A program made the translations under genes and the position numbers. Source: Phenylobacterium sp. (GTDB lineage: Bacteria; Pseudomonadota; Alphaproteobacteria; Caulobacterales; Caulobacteraceae). Taken from it: DNA of 64,000 bases. The notes under the pieces were generated by a model that saw only the letters and a program-made list of their open reading frames with translations, was not told where the DNA came from and did no database searches. The DNA lies in the NCBI GenBank assembly GCA_004799545.1, contig SSMU01000009.1, positions 62,001-126,000 of the forward strand, read 5' to 3'. Below are positions 37,996 through 46,662 of the stretch, one piece after another. Each line of letters opens with the position of its first letter. Position 1 is the first letter of the stretch.

Positions 37996-38002
37996 CGAGC
38001 AG

Positions 38003-39058
38003 TCACCGCAGTCCGGCGTTGATCTTGGCCAGGGCGGCGGCCCCCGGCACCAGCTCCGCCTCGCCGAGCTCGTTCAGCGGCGTGTCGACCGTGCCCATGG
38101 CCTCGTGCAGGTCGCCGGCGTTGGGGTCAACATAGAGCAGGCCGGTGACCACCTGGCCCCGCGCCTGGCGGGCCTGCAGGTAGCCCAACGCCTGGGCGCG
38201 GTTGTTGGGATTGTAGAGCTCGGCCAGCTTGTGCAGCGACAGGATGGAGCCGTCGTGCTGCTGCACCCGCACGCTCTCGCCCGGCGCGTAGTCCACGCGG
38301 ATCGGCGCCCGGGGCGTGATCACGTCCAGCCGGTTCACCGCCTCGTTGTGCTCGCGCACATAGTCGAAGCTCTTGGTGGAGCCCACGTGGTTGTTGAACT
38401 GCACGCACGGCGAGATGCAGTCGATGAAGGCCGCGCCCTTATGCATCAGCCCGGCCTTGATCAGCGGGGTCAGCTGGTCCTTGTCGCCCGAGAACGAGCG
38501 GCCCACGAAGGTCGCGCCGAGCTGCAGGGCCATGCCAACCAGGTCGATGCCGGCGTCGTGGTTGACCACGCCGCGCTTGGACTTCGAACCCTTGTCGGAG
38601 GTGGCGGAGAACTGGCCCTTGGTCAGGCCATAGACCCCGTTGTTTTCGACGATGTAGAGCATGTTCACGCCGCGCCGCATGGCGTGGGCGAACTGGCCGA
38701 GGCCGATCGAGGCGCTGTCCCCGTCGCCGGAGACGCCCAGGTAGATCAGGTCCTTGTTGGCCAGATTGGCGCCGGTCAGCACCGAGGGCATGCGGCCGTG
38801 CACGGTGTTGAAGCCGTGGCTGTTGCCAAGGAAATAGTCCGGGGTCTTCGACGAGCAGCCGATGCCGCTCAGCTTGGCGATCCGGTGCGGCGGCAGCTCC
38901 AACTCATAGACCGCCTGGATGATCGACGCCGAGATGCTGTCGTGGCCGCAGCCGGCGCAGAGCGTCGAGACCGAGCCCTCATAGTCCCGCCGGGTGAACC
39001 CCAGGGCGTTCTTGGCCAGCCCCGGGTGATGCAGTTGCGGCTTGGTGATGTAGGTCAT
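38003..39058 (-). CDS. korB: 2-oxoacid:ferredoxin oxidoreductase, beta subunit
   Basis: A 351-aa TPP-binding subunit, probably of 2-oxoglutarate:ferredoxin oxidoreductase. It has CAGCGHDSISASI (Cys34, Cys37), GIGCSSKTPDYF, the Mg-TPP motif SGDGDSASIG near 111-120 and NNGVYGLTKGQ. It overlaps korA by ATGA (39055-39058). Substrate choice among 2-oxoacids cannot be read with certainty, but the two-subunit KorAB form is typical of 2-oxoglutarate enzymes in aerobic bacteria. Confidence 0.92.
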   Translation of the reverse strand: MTYITKPQLHHPGLAKNALGFTRRDYEGSVSTLCAGCGHDSISASIIQAVYELELPPHRIAKLSGIGCSSKTPDYFLGNSHGFNTVHGRMPSVLTGANLANKDLIYLGVSGDGDSASIGLGQFAHAMRRGVNMLYIVENNGVYGLTKGQFSATSDKGSKSKRGVVNHDAGIDLVGMALQLGATFVGRSFSGDKDQLTPLIKAGLMHKGAAFIDCISPCVQFNNHVGSTKSFDYVREHNEAVNRLDVITPRAPIRVDYAPGESVRVQQHDGSILSLHKLAELYNPNNRAQALGYLQARQARGQVVTGLLYVDPNAGDLHEAMGTVDTPLNELGEAELVPGAAALAKINAGLR

Positions 39059-40890
39059 TCAGCCGCCTCGATGACGGAGCCGATCGCCATCAGCTGGGCG
39101 ATCTGGCCGGAGATGAAGCGGGCGGTGATCGGCGTGCCGTCGTAGTGCAGCACCGGAACCAGCTTGGCCGGATCGACCCCGCCCTCGTTCATGATCAGGG
39201 TCCGCAGCTGAGCGTCACGGTTCTGCTCGACCACGAACACGCGGGCGTGGGCGGCGATGAACTCCAGCACCTCGTCGGCGAACGGGAAGCCGCGCACCCG
39301 CAGCGCGTCGAGGTGGCGCCCCTGCCCCTCCAGGGCCTCGAGCGCCTCGTGCATGGCCCCGGTCGTCGAGCCGAAATAGATCACCCCGTCCGTCGTCTTG
39401 CGCTTGGCCTTGCGCACCACCGGCGCCGGCACGATCGCCTTGGCGGTCTCGAACTTGCGCAGCAGCCTTTGCATGTTGTCGACGTAGACCGAGCCCTCTT
39501 CCGAATAGCGGGCGTAGGGATTGCGCGAGGTGCCACGGGTGAAATAGGCGCCCCGCGTCGGGTGCACGCCCGGATAGGTGCGGTAGGGGATGCCGTCGCC
39601 ATCCACGTCGAGGTAGCGGCCGAAGTCGCGGCCCGCCTCCAGCTCGTCGTGGGTCATCACCTTGCCGCGGTCGAGCGTCCTGGCGTCGTCCCACTGGAAG
39701 GGCGCGGTGAGCCACTCGTTCATGCCGATGTCGAGGTCCAGCATGACGAAGATGGTGGTCTGCAGCCGGTCGGCGAGGTCGAAGGCCAGCGCCCCCATCT
39801 CGAAGCACTCGCCCGGATCGGCCGGCAGCAGCATCGGATGCTTGGTGTCGCCGTGGCCGGCGTAGGCCGCGCCGATCAGGTCGGCCTGCTGCGTGCGGGT
39901 CGGCATGCCGGTCGAGGGCCCGCCGCGCTGCACGTCGAAGATCACCGCCGGGATCTCGGCGAAATAGGACAGGCCGATGAACTCGGTCATCAGCGAGACG
40001 CCGGGCCCCGAGGTCGCGGTGAAGGCCCGCGCCCCGTTCCAGCCGGCCCCCACCACCACGCCGATGGAGGCGATCTCGTCCTCCGCCTGCAGGATGGCGT
40101 AGCGCGCTTGGCCGGTCTCCGGATCGGTCCTGAGGTCCTGGCAGTAGCCGGTGAAGGCCTCGGCCAGCGAGGTGGACGGCGTGATCGGATACCAGGCGCA
40201 GACCGTGGCCCCGCCATAGACCGCGCCCAGGGCGGCCGCGGCGTTGCCCTCCACATAGATCCGGTCGCCGACCTTATCGGCGCGGCGGACCTGCAGGGCG
40301 AGCGGCTTCAGGTTCTGCCCCACATAGTCGTAGCCCATCTGCAGGGCTTCGAAGTTGGCGTCGATCAGGCGCTGGCGGCCGGCGAAGTCCTCGGAGATCA
40401 GCTCCTGGACGGCGCTGGTCTCGATGCCCAGCAGGGCCGCCAGCGCGCCGACGTAGACGATGTTCTTGAACAGCTGCCGTTCACGCGGCAGCTCGTAGCG
40501 CGCATTGCACAGGGCCGTCAGCGGCACCCCCACCACGGTGATGTCGTCGCGGAACCGGGTCGGCGGCATGGGCTTGGTGGAATCGTAGAACAGCACCCCG
40601 CCCGTCTCGATCTCGGCCAGGTCGCGGTCCCAGGTCTGCGGGTTCATGGCGACCATCAGGTCCACCCCGCCGCGCCGGCCCAGGTGACCCGCTTCGGTGA
40701 TCCGGACCTCGTACCAGGTCGGAAGGCCCTGGATGTTCGACGGGAAGATGTTGCGCGCCGCCACCGGCACGCCCATCCGGATGATCGCACGCGCGAACAT
40801 GCCGTTGGCCGAGGCCGAGCCCGAGCCGTTGACGTTGGCGAACTTGACGACGAAGTCGTTCACCCGGGGCTGTTTCGCCCGTTCAGCCAT
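39055..40890 (-). CDS. korA: 2-oxoacid:ferredoxin oxidoreductase, alpha subunit (gamma-alpha fusion)
   Basis: A 611-aa subunit joining the gamma domain (residues about 10-190, with GMFARAIIRMGVPVAARNIFPSN) to the pyrimidine-binding alpha domain (from about 205, with GGATVCAWYPITPSTSLAEAF and SGPGVSLMTEFIGLS), as in KorA of aerobes. With KorB it would split or form 2-oxoglutarate using ferredoxin. Its start overlaps the upstream GltD-like gene by eight bases, so all three genes form one operon. Confidence 0.92.
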   Translation of the reverse strand: MAERAKQPRVNDFVVKFANVNGSGSASANGMFARAIIRMGVPVAARNIFPSNIQGLPTWYEVRITEAGHLGRRGGVDLMVAMNPQTWDRDLAEIETGGVLFYDSTKPMPPTRFRDDITVVGVPLTALCNARYELPRERQLFKNIVYVGALAALLGIETSAVQELISEDFAGRQRLIDANFEALQMGYDYVGQNLKPLALQVRRADKVGDRIYVEGNAAAALGAVYGGATVCAWYPITPSTSLAEAFTGYCQDLRTDPETGQARYAILQAEDEIASIGVVVGAGWNGARAFTATSGPGVSLMTEFIGLSYFAEIPAVIFDVQRGGPSTGMPTRTQQADLIGAAYAGHGDTKHPMLLPADPGECFEMGALAFDLADRLQTTIFVMLDLDIGMNEWLTAPFQWDDARTLDRGKVMTHDELEAGRDFGRYLDVDGDGIPYRTYPGVHPTRGAYFTRGTSRNPYARYSEEGSVYVDNMQRLLRKFETAKAIVPAPVVRKAKRKTTDGVIYFGSTTGAMHEALEALEGQGRHLDALRVRGFPFADEVLEFIAAHARVFVVEQNRDAQLRTLIMNEGGVDPAKLVPVLHYDGTPITARFISGQIAQLMAIGSVIEAAE

Positions 40891-42670
40891 GCCGCCCCCC
40901 GGCGTGGGTCATCTCGATCAGGAACTTCTGCATGTCCCAGGCGCCGGTGGGGCACCGCTCGGCGCAGAGGCCGCAGTGCAGGCAGACGTCCTCGTCCTTC
41001 ACCATCACCCGCCCGGTGGCCAGCGTCCCGGAGACGTAGAGGTCCTGGGTCGGGTTCTCGGCGGGCGCCTTCAGCCGGCCGCGGAGGTCCTCCTCCTCGC
41101 CGTCCTCGGTGAAGGTGATGCAGTCCATCGGGCAGATGTCGACGCAGGCGTCGCACTCGATGCACAGCTTGTCGGCGAACACCGTCTCCACGTCGCAGTT
41201 GAGGCAGCGCTCGGCCTCCTTGAAGCCGAGTTCGCGGTCGAAGCCCAGCTCGACCTCCAGCCGCACGTCCTTCAGCGCCACGACCTTGTCGCGCAGCGGC
41301 ACCCGGTAGCGCTGGTCGTTGGAGATGTCGTTGTCGTAGCTCCACTCGTGGATGCCCATCTTCTGGGACACCAGGGAGAACTCCGGCGGCGGCCTGAGGC
41401 TGACGTCCTCGCCGCGGCAGAACTTGTCGATCGAGACCGCGGCGTCGTGGCCGTGCGCCACCGCCCAGATGATGTTCTTCGGCCCGAACGCCGCATCGCC
41501 GCCGAAGAAGACGTGCGGCAGGCTCGACTGCATGGTGAGCGGGTTGACCTGCGGCATGCCGATGGCGTCATCGAAGGCCAGGCCGGCGTCGCGCTCGATC
41601 CAGGGGAAGGAGTTCTCCTGGCCCACCGCCACCAGCACGTCGTCGCACTCGTAGTGCTCGTCCGCGTCGCCCGAGGGGACCAACCGCCGGCGGCCGCTCT
41701 CGTCGTATTCGGCGTGGACCACCTCGAAGGTGACGCCGGTCAGCTTGCCGACCTCGTGGGTGAAGGCCTTGGGCACCCGGAAGTTGAGGATCGGGATGTC
41801 CTCGTGGATCGCGTCCTCCTTCTCCCAGGGCGAGGCCTTCATCTCCTCGAACCCGGAGCGGACGATCACCTTGACGTCCTCGCCGCCCAGCCGGCGCGAG
41901 GTGCGGCAGCAGTCCATGGCGGTGTTGCCGCCGCCCAGCACGATCACGCGGCGGCCAATCTTGTCGATGTGGCCGAACGAGACGCTGGAGAGCCAGTCGA
42001 TGCCGATGTGGATGTTGGCGCGGGCCTCCTCGCGGCCCGGCAGCTCCAGGTCGCGGCCGCGCGGCGCGCCGGAACCCACGAAGATCGCGTCGTAGCCCTC
42101 GGCGAGCAGGGCCTTCAGGCTATCGATGCGCGAGCCCATCCTGAGCTCCATCCCGCCGAGCGCGGTGATGTAGCCGACCTCCTCGTCGATCACTTCCTCG
42201 GGCAGGCGGAAGCGCGGGATCTGGCTGCGGATCATGCCGCCGGTCTTGGCCTCGCCGTCGTAGATGGTGATCTCGTAGCCGAGCGGCGCCAGGTCGCGCG
42301 CCACGGTGAGCGAAGCCGGGCCGCAGCCGATCAGGGCGACGCGCTTGCCATTGGACTGTTCGGCCGGGCTCGGTAGCCGGGCCGTGACGCCGGCCTTGTT
42401 GTCCGCCGCCACCCGCTTCAGCCGGCAGATCGCCACCGGCTCGTCCTCGACCCGGCCGCGCCGGCAGGCCGGCTCGCACGGCCGATCGCAGGTCCGCCCG
42501 AGGATCCCCGGGAAGACGTTGGACGTCCAATTGACCATGTAGGCGTCGGTGTACCGGCCTTCCGCGATCAGGCGGATGTATTCCGGAACCGGCGTATGCG
42601 CCGGACATGCCCACTGACAGTCGACGACCTTGTGGAAGTAATCTGGCCCCCAGTTACTCGTCCGTTGCAA
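40883..42670 (-). CDS. GltD-like FAD/NAD(P) oxidoreductase with C-terminal 2[4Fe-4S] ferredoxin domain
   Basis: A 595-aa flavoprotein. The N-terminal Fe-S region has DCQWACPAHTPVPEY and GRTCDRPCEPACRRG (residues about 18-72). FAD- and NAD(P)-binding folds follow, with ALIGCGPASLTVARDL and VIVLGGGNTAMDCCRTSRR. The last 95 residues hold two [4Fe-4S] motifs, CIECDACVDICP and CLHCGLCAERCP. Such a protein could pass electrons between KorAB, ferredoxin and NAD(P). TTG 42670 is chosen for its AAGGAAAG site and because family sequence starts there; a TTG at 42829 would add 53 residues. Confidence 0.85.
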   Translation of the reverse strand: MQRTSNWGPDYFHKVVDCQWACPAHTPVPEYIRLIAEGRYTDAYMVNWTSNVFPGILGRTCDRPCEPACRRGRVEDEPVAICRLKRVAADNKAGVTARLPSPAEQSNGKRVALIGCGPASLTVARDLAPLGYEITIYDGEAKTGGMIRSQIPRFRLPEEVIDEEVGYITALGGMELRMGSRIDSLKALLAEGYDAIFVGSGAPRGRDLELPGREEARANIHIGIDWLSSVSFGHIDKIGRRVIVLGGGNTAMDCCRTSRRLGGEDVKVIVRSGFEEMKASPWEKEDAIHEDIPILNFRVPKAFTHEVGKLTGVTFEVVHAEYDESGRRRLVPSGDADEHYECDDVLVAVGQENSFPWIERDAGLAFDDAIGMPQVNPLTMQSSLPHVFFGGDAAFGPKNIIWAVAHGHDAAVSIDKFCRGEDVSLRPPPEFSLVSQKMGIHEWSYDNDISNDQRYRVPLRDKVVALKDVRLEVELGFDRELGFKEAERCLNCDVETVFADKLCIECDACVDICPMDCITFTEDGEEEDLRGRLKAPAENPTQDLYVSGTLATGRVMVKDEDVCLHCGLCAERCPTGAWDMQKFLIEMTHAGGRHG

Positions 42671-43019
42671 AACGCTTTCCTTCCCGCGACGCTCTACTCT
42701 CGCGAAGGCCTGGCGGCTGCTTACAAGCAGACGCCCCTTGCCTGTCGCGACGCGGCGTTGAGTGCCAAAGGTTACGTCCCGGGGCCCGGCAAAGCCAAGC
42801 CTTTCCTGATCGTTGTTCGCTGATTCCAATTCCGCGAGAAGCTTCCCTGGCGGCGCCCGAGGGCCGGGCAGAGGGCCGGCCGAGGGCAGATCGCCTCAAG
42901 CGAACGTGACTCACGGGATCGTTTTACCGGCGGGGGGAACCCTGGCGGCCCCCAGAGGTAAATGATACCTTAATCCACGGGAGATCCCTGCTGTCCTGCA
43001 GGGACGGGAGAACCGAGCC
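42671..43019. other. Divergent promoter region between the kor operon and the 59-aa gene
   Basis: Three hundred and forty-nine bases hold the upstream ends of two divergent units. A 7-bp hairpin (42985-42991 with 42998-43004) stands just upstream of the GGGAGA site of the 59-aa gene. The rest contains shadow frames and no recognisable regulator site. Confidence 0.5.
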
Positions 43020-43199
43020 ATGACGCCCGAAAGCGACGTCTTCGACCCGACTCAGTCCTTTGGCTATTCCGCCGCCGCGCGCGCCGACGTCCCGCCGCTC
43101 GACGAGGAGGCCGGGCCCGCCGCCCTGTTCCAGGAGATCAACGAGCGCCGCGCCCGGATCGAGAACGCCGAGCTGCTGCGCCACCTCCGCGGCCTCTAG
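43020..43199 (+). CDS. Small acidic protein of unknown function (59 aa)
   Basis: ATG 43020 has GGGAGA about eight bases upstream and the frame is open to TAG at 43197. The protein starts MTPESDVFDPTQSFGYS and ends with a predicted amphipathic helix, ALFQEINERRARIENAELLRHL. It has no signal or membrane segment. Codon use is as GC-rich in third positions as its neighbours, which supports a real gene. I do not recognise it. Confidence 0.5.
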   Translation: MTPESDVFDPTQSFGYSAAARADVPPLDEEAGPAALFQEINERRARIENAELLRHLRGL

Positions 43200-43223
43200 C
43201 GGCCGTCCAGAATTGACCTGAAA

Positions 43224-43241
43224 GCCCCGCTGAGGCGGGGC
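43224..43241 (+). terminator. Hairpin after the 59-aa gene
   Basis: A perfect 7-bp stem GCCCCGC/GCGGGGC with a TGAG loop lies 24 bases past the small gene. No T-run follows on the plus strand, so it may be a weak or Rho-assisted terminator. Confidence 0.35.
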
Positions 43242-43266
43242 CGGCGCCTGCCCGCGCCGCTTTCGC

Positions 43267-43281
43267 CATGAAGCTTTCATG
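43267..43281. promoter_or_regulatory. Near-palindrome upstream of the ABC transporter operon
   Basis: CATGAAGCTTTCATG is nearly symmetrical about its centre and lies 213 bp before the permease start. It could be an operator for the transporter genes; no regulator is adjacent. Otherwise the 295-bp gap holds nothing I recognise. Confidence 0.3.
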
Positions 43282-43494
43282 ACCTGCGCGCGGGGCCGCT
43301 TGACCGCCCACGCCCCTTGGGTCATTCCCCCGACAGGCGCGCGGGCCCGCTCGTGCGCCCTCCATCCCAGGATCCTCAAACCCAATGCCCGGCGAAAGTC
43401 CCAGTCGACCTAACGCGCCGCGGCGGGCGCCTCGGTAGCCCCGTCCTGACGGGCTTGCCGGGCGGCTCTCGCGGCCGACCTCGAAGGTAAGCCC

Positions 43495-45246
43495 ATGGTG
43501 TTCCTCTTCGGAGACCGTGACAGCCTGCGCCGCCTGCCGCGGCTCTTGCCGGCGCAGGTCGCCCCGTCGTGGGCCGACCTGATCGCCTTCGTCGCGCTCG
43601 CCGCCATCGCCGTCTCGATCCTGCGCGGCGCGCACGAGATGGGCGCGCCGCTGAGCGCGCTGCAGGCGCGGCCGGTGACGCTCAACCCGGCGCGGCTGCC
43701 GGAATACGCCCTGCTCACCACGCTTCGGATGTTCGCGGCGCTGGGCGCCTCGCTGCTGTTCACCTTCGTCGTCGCGACGCTGGCCGCCAAGAGCCGCAAG
43801 GCCGAGCTGGTCATCGTGCCGGCGCTGGACATCCTGCAGTCGGTGCCGGTGCTGGGCTTCCTGACCTTCACCGTGACCTTCTTCATGGGCCTGTTCCCAG
43901 CCCGTGAGCTGGGGGTCGAGCTGGCGGCGATCTTCGCCATCTTCACCAGCCAGGCCTGGAACATGGCCTTCAGCTTCTACCAGTCGCTCAGGACCATTCC
44001 AAAGGACCTGGACGAGGTCGCCCGCCAGTTCGCCTTCTCGCCCTGGCGGCGGTTCATGCGGTTGGAGCTGCCGTTCGCCACGCCGAGCCTGGTCTGGAAC
44101 ATGATGATGTCCATGTCCGGCGGCTGGTTCTTCGTGGTCGCTTCCGAGGCGATCACCGTCGGCAAGACCACCATCGCCCTGCCCGGCATCGGCTCCTGGC
44201 TGTCGCTGGCGATCGAGCAGAAGGACATGAGGGCGGTGGCCGCCGGGGTGGCGACCATGGGCGTGGTCATCGTGCTCTACGACCAGCTGCTGTTCCGCCC
44301 GATCATCGCCTGGGCCGACAAGTTCAAGTTCGAGCAGACCGCCTCGGGCGACCGGCCGCGCTCCTGGGTCTACGACCTGTTCCGCCGCACCCGCGTCCTG
44401 CGTCTGACCGCCGCCCCGCTGATGTGGCCCGCCCGGCTGCTGACCATGATCGACTGGCCGCGCGCGCGCCGTCCGCAGATCCGCCTGACGCCCACCGCCG
44501 AACGGGCGGTCAGCTACGCCTGGATCGGCCTCGTGGCCCTGGGCGCGCTGGCCGCGATGGCCTTCATCTGGTCCTTCGTCAGCCGCACGCTGACCTGGCA
44601 CGACGTGCTGATCGCCTTCGGCCTGGCGGTCCTGACCCTGGTGCGGGTGCTGGTGCTGATCGCCATCGCCAGCGTCATCTGGGTGCCGATCGGGGTCTGG
44701 ATCGGCCTTCGGCCCCGCTGGTCGGCCCGACTGCAGGCCCTGGCCCAGTTCCTGGCCGCCTTCCCGGCCAACGTCCTCTTCCCCTTCGCGGTCGCCCTGA
44801 TCGTCGGCTGGCGGCTCAACCCCAACGTCTGGCTGTCGCCGCTTATGGTGCTGGGCACCCAGTGGTACATCCTGTTCAACGTCATCGCCGGAGCGGGCGC
44901 GATCCCGGGCGACCTCAAGGAGGCGGCCGGGGTGTTCGGCCTGAAGGGCTGGCAGTGGTGGCGGCGCGTCAGCCTGCCGGCCATCTTCCCCTACTATGTG
45001 ACCGGCGCGATCACCGCCTCGGGCGGCTCCTGGAACGCCTCCATCGTCGCCGAGGCGGTGAGCTGGGGGAACCAACACATCGAGGCCGCGGGCCTCGGCT
45101 CCTACATCGCCAAGGCCACCGTAGCCGGCGACTACGCCCGCGTGGCGCTGGGGGTGGGCGTGATGTCGGTCTTCGTGATCCTGCTCAACCGCGTCCTCTG
45201 GCGACCGATGTATGCGTTCGCCGAGCGCCGCCTGCGTCTCGACTGA
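43495..45246 (+). CDS. ABC transporter permease, fused two-domain, NitT/TauT type
   Basis: A 583-aa inner membrane protein with two binding-protein-dependent permease domains in one chain, each about 200 residues with five or six helices. The EAA-type coupling loops are DEVARQFAFSPWRRFMRLELPFATPS (near 178-203) and KEAAGVFGLKGWQWWRRVSLPAIFP (near 480-504). Such fusions replace the homodimer of nitrate/sulfonate/taurine systems. GAAGGT precedes ATG 43495. The ATPase gene follows after 12 bases. No solute-binding protein is encoded nearby, so the substrate is unknown. Confidence 0.88.
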   Translation: MVFLFGDRDSLRRLPRLLPAQVAPSWADLIAFVALAAIAVSILRGAHEMGAPLSALQARPVTLNPARLPEYALLTTLRMFAALGASLLFTFVVATLAAKSRKAELVIVPALDILQSVPVLGFLTFTVTFFMGLFPARELGVELAAIFAIFTSQAWNMAFSFYQSLRTIPKDLDEVARQFAFSPWRRFMRLELPFATPSLVWNMMMSMSGGWFFVVASEAITVGKTTIALPGIGSWLSLAIEQKDMRAVAAGVATMGVVIVLYDQLLFRPIIAWADKFKFEQTASGDRPRSWVYDLFRRTRVLRLTAAPLMWPARLLTMIDWPRARRPQIRLTPTAERAVSYAWIGLVALGALAAMAFIWSFVSRTLTWHDVLIAFGLAVLTLVRVLVLIAIASVIWVPIGVWIGLRPRWSARLQALAQFLAAFPANVLFPFAVALIVGWRLNPNVWLSPLMVLGTQWYILFNVIAGAGAIPGDLKEAAGVFGLKGWQWWRRVSLPAIFPYYVTGAITASGGSWNASIVAEAVSWGNQHIEAAGLGSYIAKATVAGDYARVALGVGVMSVFVILLNRVLWRPMYAFAERRLRLD

Positions 45247-45258
45247 GGAGGCCCAAAC

Positions 45259-46575
45259 ATGTCTGTCGCCCTGCAAGGCCAGCCGCTCGTCGAGGTGAAG
45301 AACCTGCGCCACCTCTACGGCAAGCCGTCGGACGGCGAGCTCCTGGTCCTGGACCAGGTCAACCTGGCGCTAGGCGAGAACGAGATCGTCGGCCTGCTCG
45401 GCCGCTCCGGCTCCGGCAAGTCCACCCTGCTCCGCTCGATCGCCGGCCTGATCACCCCCACCGGCGGCGAGATCGACTTCGCGAAGAACCCCGATGGCAG
45501 CGGACCGGTGGCGGTCTCCATGGTGTTCCAGAGCTTCGCCCTGTTCCCCTGGCTCACCGTGCAGCAGAACGTCGAGCTGGGACTGGAGGCCAAGCACGTC
45601 CCCGCTGAGACCCGCCGCAAGCGGGCGCTGGCCGCCATCGACCTGATCGGCCTCGACGGCTTCGAGAACGCCTATCCGAAGGAGCTGTCCGGCGGCATGC
45701 GCCAGCGGGTGGGCCTGGCCCGCGCCCTGGTCGTGGATCCCGATATCCTCTTGATGGACGAGCCGTTCTCCGCCCTCGACGTGCTCACCGCCGAGACCCT
45801 GCGCACCGACCTTCTCGACCTCTGGTGCGAGGGCCGCATGCAGATCCGCTCGATCCTGATCGTCACCCACAACATCGAGGAGGCGGTGCTGATGTGCGAC
45901 CGCATCCTGGTGTTCTCCTCGAACCCCGGGCGGATCATCAGCGAGGTGCGCGTGGACCTGCCGCAGCCGCGCAATCGCCAGGACCCCCGCTTCCGCATCC
46001 TGGTGGATGATATCTACACCCGCATGACCCAGCGGACCGCGGGCGACGAGGCGCGGCGCAGCGACGGCCTGTTCCCCGGCGTCGGCATCGGCATGTTGCT
46101 GCCGGAGATCTCCACCAACGCCCTGGCCGGCCTGATGGAGGCGGTCGCCGCCGAGCCGTTCGGCGGCAAGGCCGACCTGCCGGAGCTGGCCGCCGCCCTG
46201 CACTACGAGGCCGACGAGCTGTTCGGCGTCGCCGAGACCCTGCAGCTGATGCGCTTCGCCGAGGTCGAGGGCGGTGACATCCGCCTTTCCGCCGCGGCCC
46301 GCCGCTACGTCGAGGCCGACACCGACGCGCGCAAGCAGCTGTTCGCCCAGCACCTGCTGGCCTATGTGCCGCTCGCCGCCTACATCCGCCGCGAGCTGGA
46401 CAATGACGCCGACCATGAGTTGCCGGCGGCGCGCATCCGCGAGGAGCTGGAGGAGATGATGTCGCCGGGCTACGCCGAGCAGACCATCCGGGCCGTCGTC
46501 GCCTGGGCGCGCTACGCCGAGGCCTTCGCCTACGACGAGGGCGCCGGTCTGTTCACCCTGGAGAACCCGAGCTGA
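45259..46575 (+). CDS. ABC transporter ATPase with AAA-associated C-terminal domain
   Basis: A 438-aa ATPase of the NitT/TauT group. Walker A is GLLGRSGSGKSTLLR, the signature LSGGMRQRVGLARAL, and Walker B ILLMDEPFSALD. After about residue 255 there is an extra ~180-residue region (EISTNALAGLMEAVAAEPF, then YVPLAAYIRRELD), the AAA-associated domain seen in this subfamily and probably regulatory. It is co-transcribed with the fused permease. Confidence 0.88.
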   Translation: MSVALQGQPLVEVKNLRHLYGKPSDGELLVLDQVNLALGENEIVGLLGRSGSGKSTLLRSIAGLITPTGGEIDFAKNPDGSGPVAVSMVFQSFALFPWLTVQQNVELGLEAKHVPAETRRKRALAAIDLIGLDGFENAYPKELSGGMRQRVGLARALVVDPDILLMDEPFSALDVLTAETLRTDLLDLWCEGRMQIRSILIVTHNIEEAVLMCDRILVFSSNPGRIISEVRVDLPQPRNRQDPRFRILVDDIYTRMTQRTAGDEARRSDGLFPGVGIGMLLPEISTNALAGLMEAVAAEPFGGKADLPELAAALHYEADELFGVAETLQLMRFAEVEGGDIRLSAAARRYVEADTDARKQLFAQHLLAYVPLAAYIRRELDNDADHELPAARIREELEEMMSPGYAEQTIRAVVAWARYAEAFAYDEGAGLFTLENPS

Positions 46576-46662
46576 GGTTGCAGTGCGGAAACTATTTGCC
46601 GGCTAGGGCGTATGGAGCGGAGCCATGGGGCGGTCGGCCCGGCGCCGAGGAGTGAGGGGACG

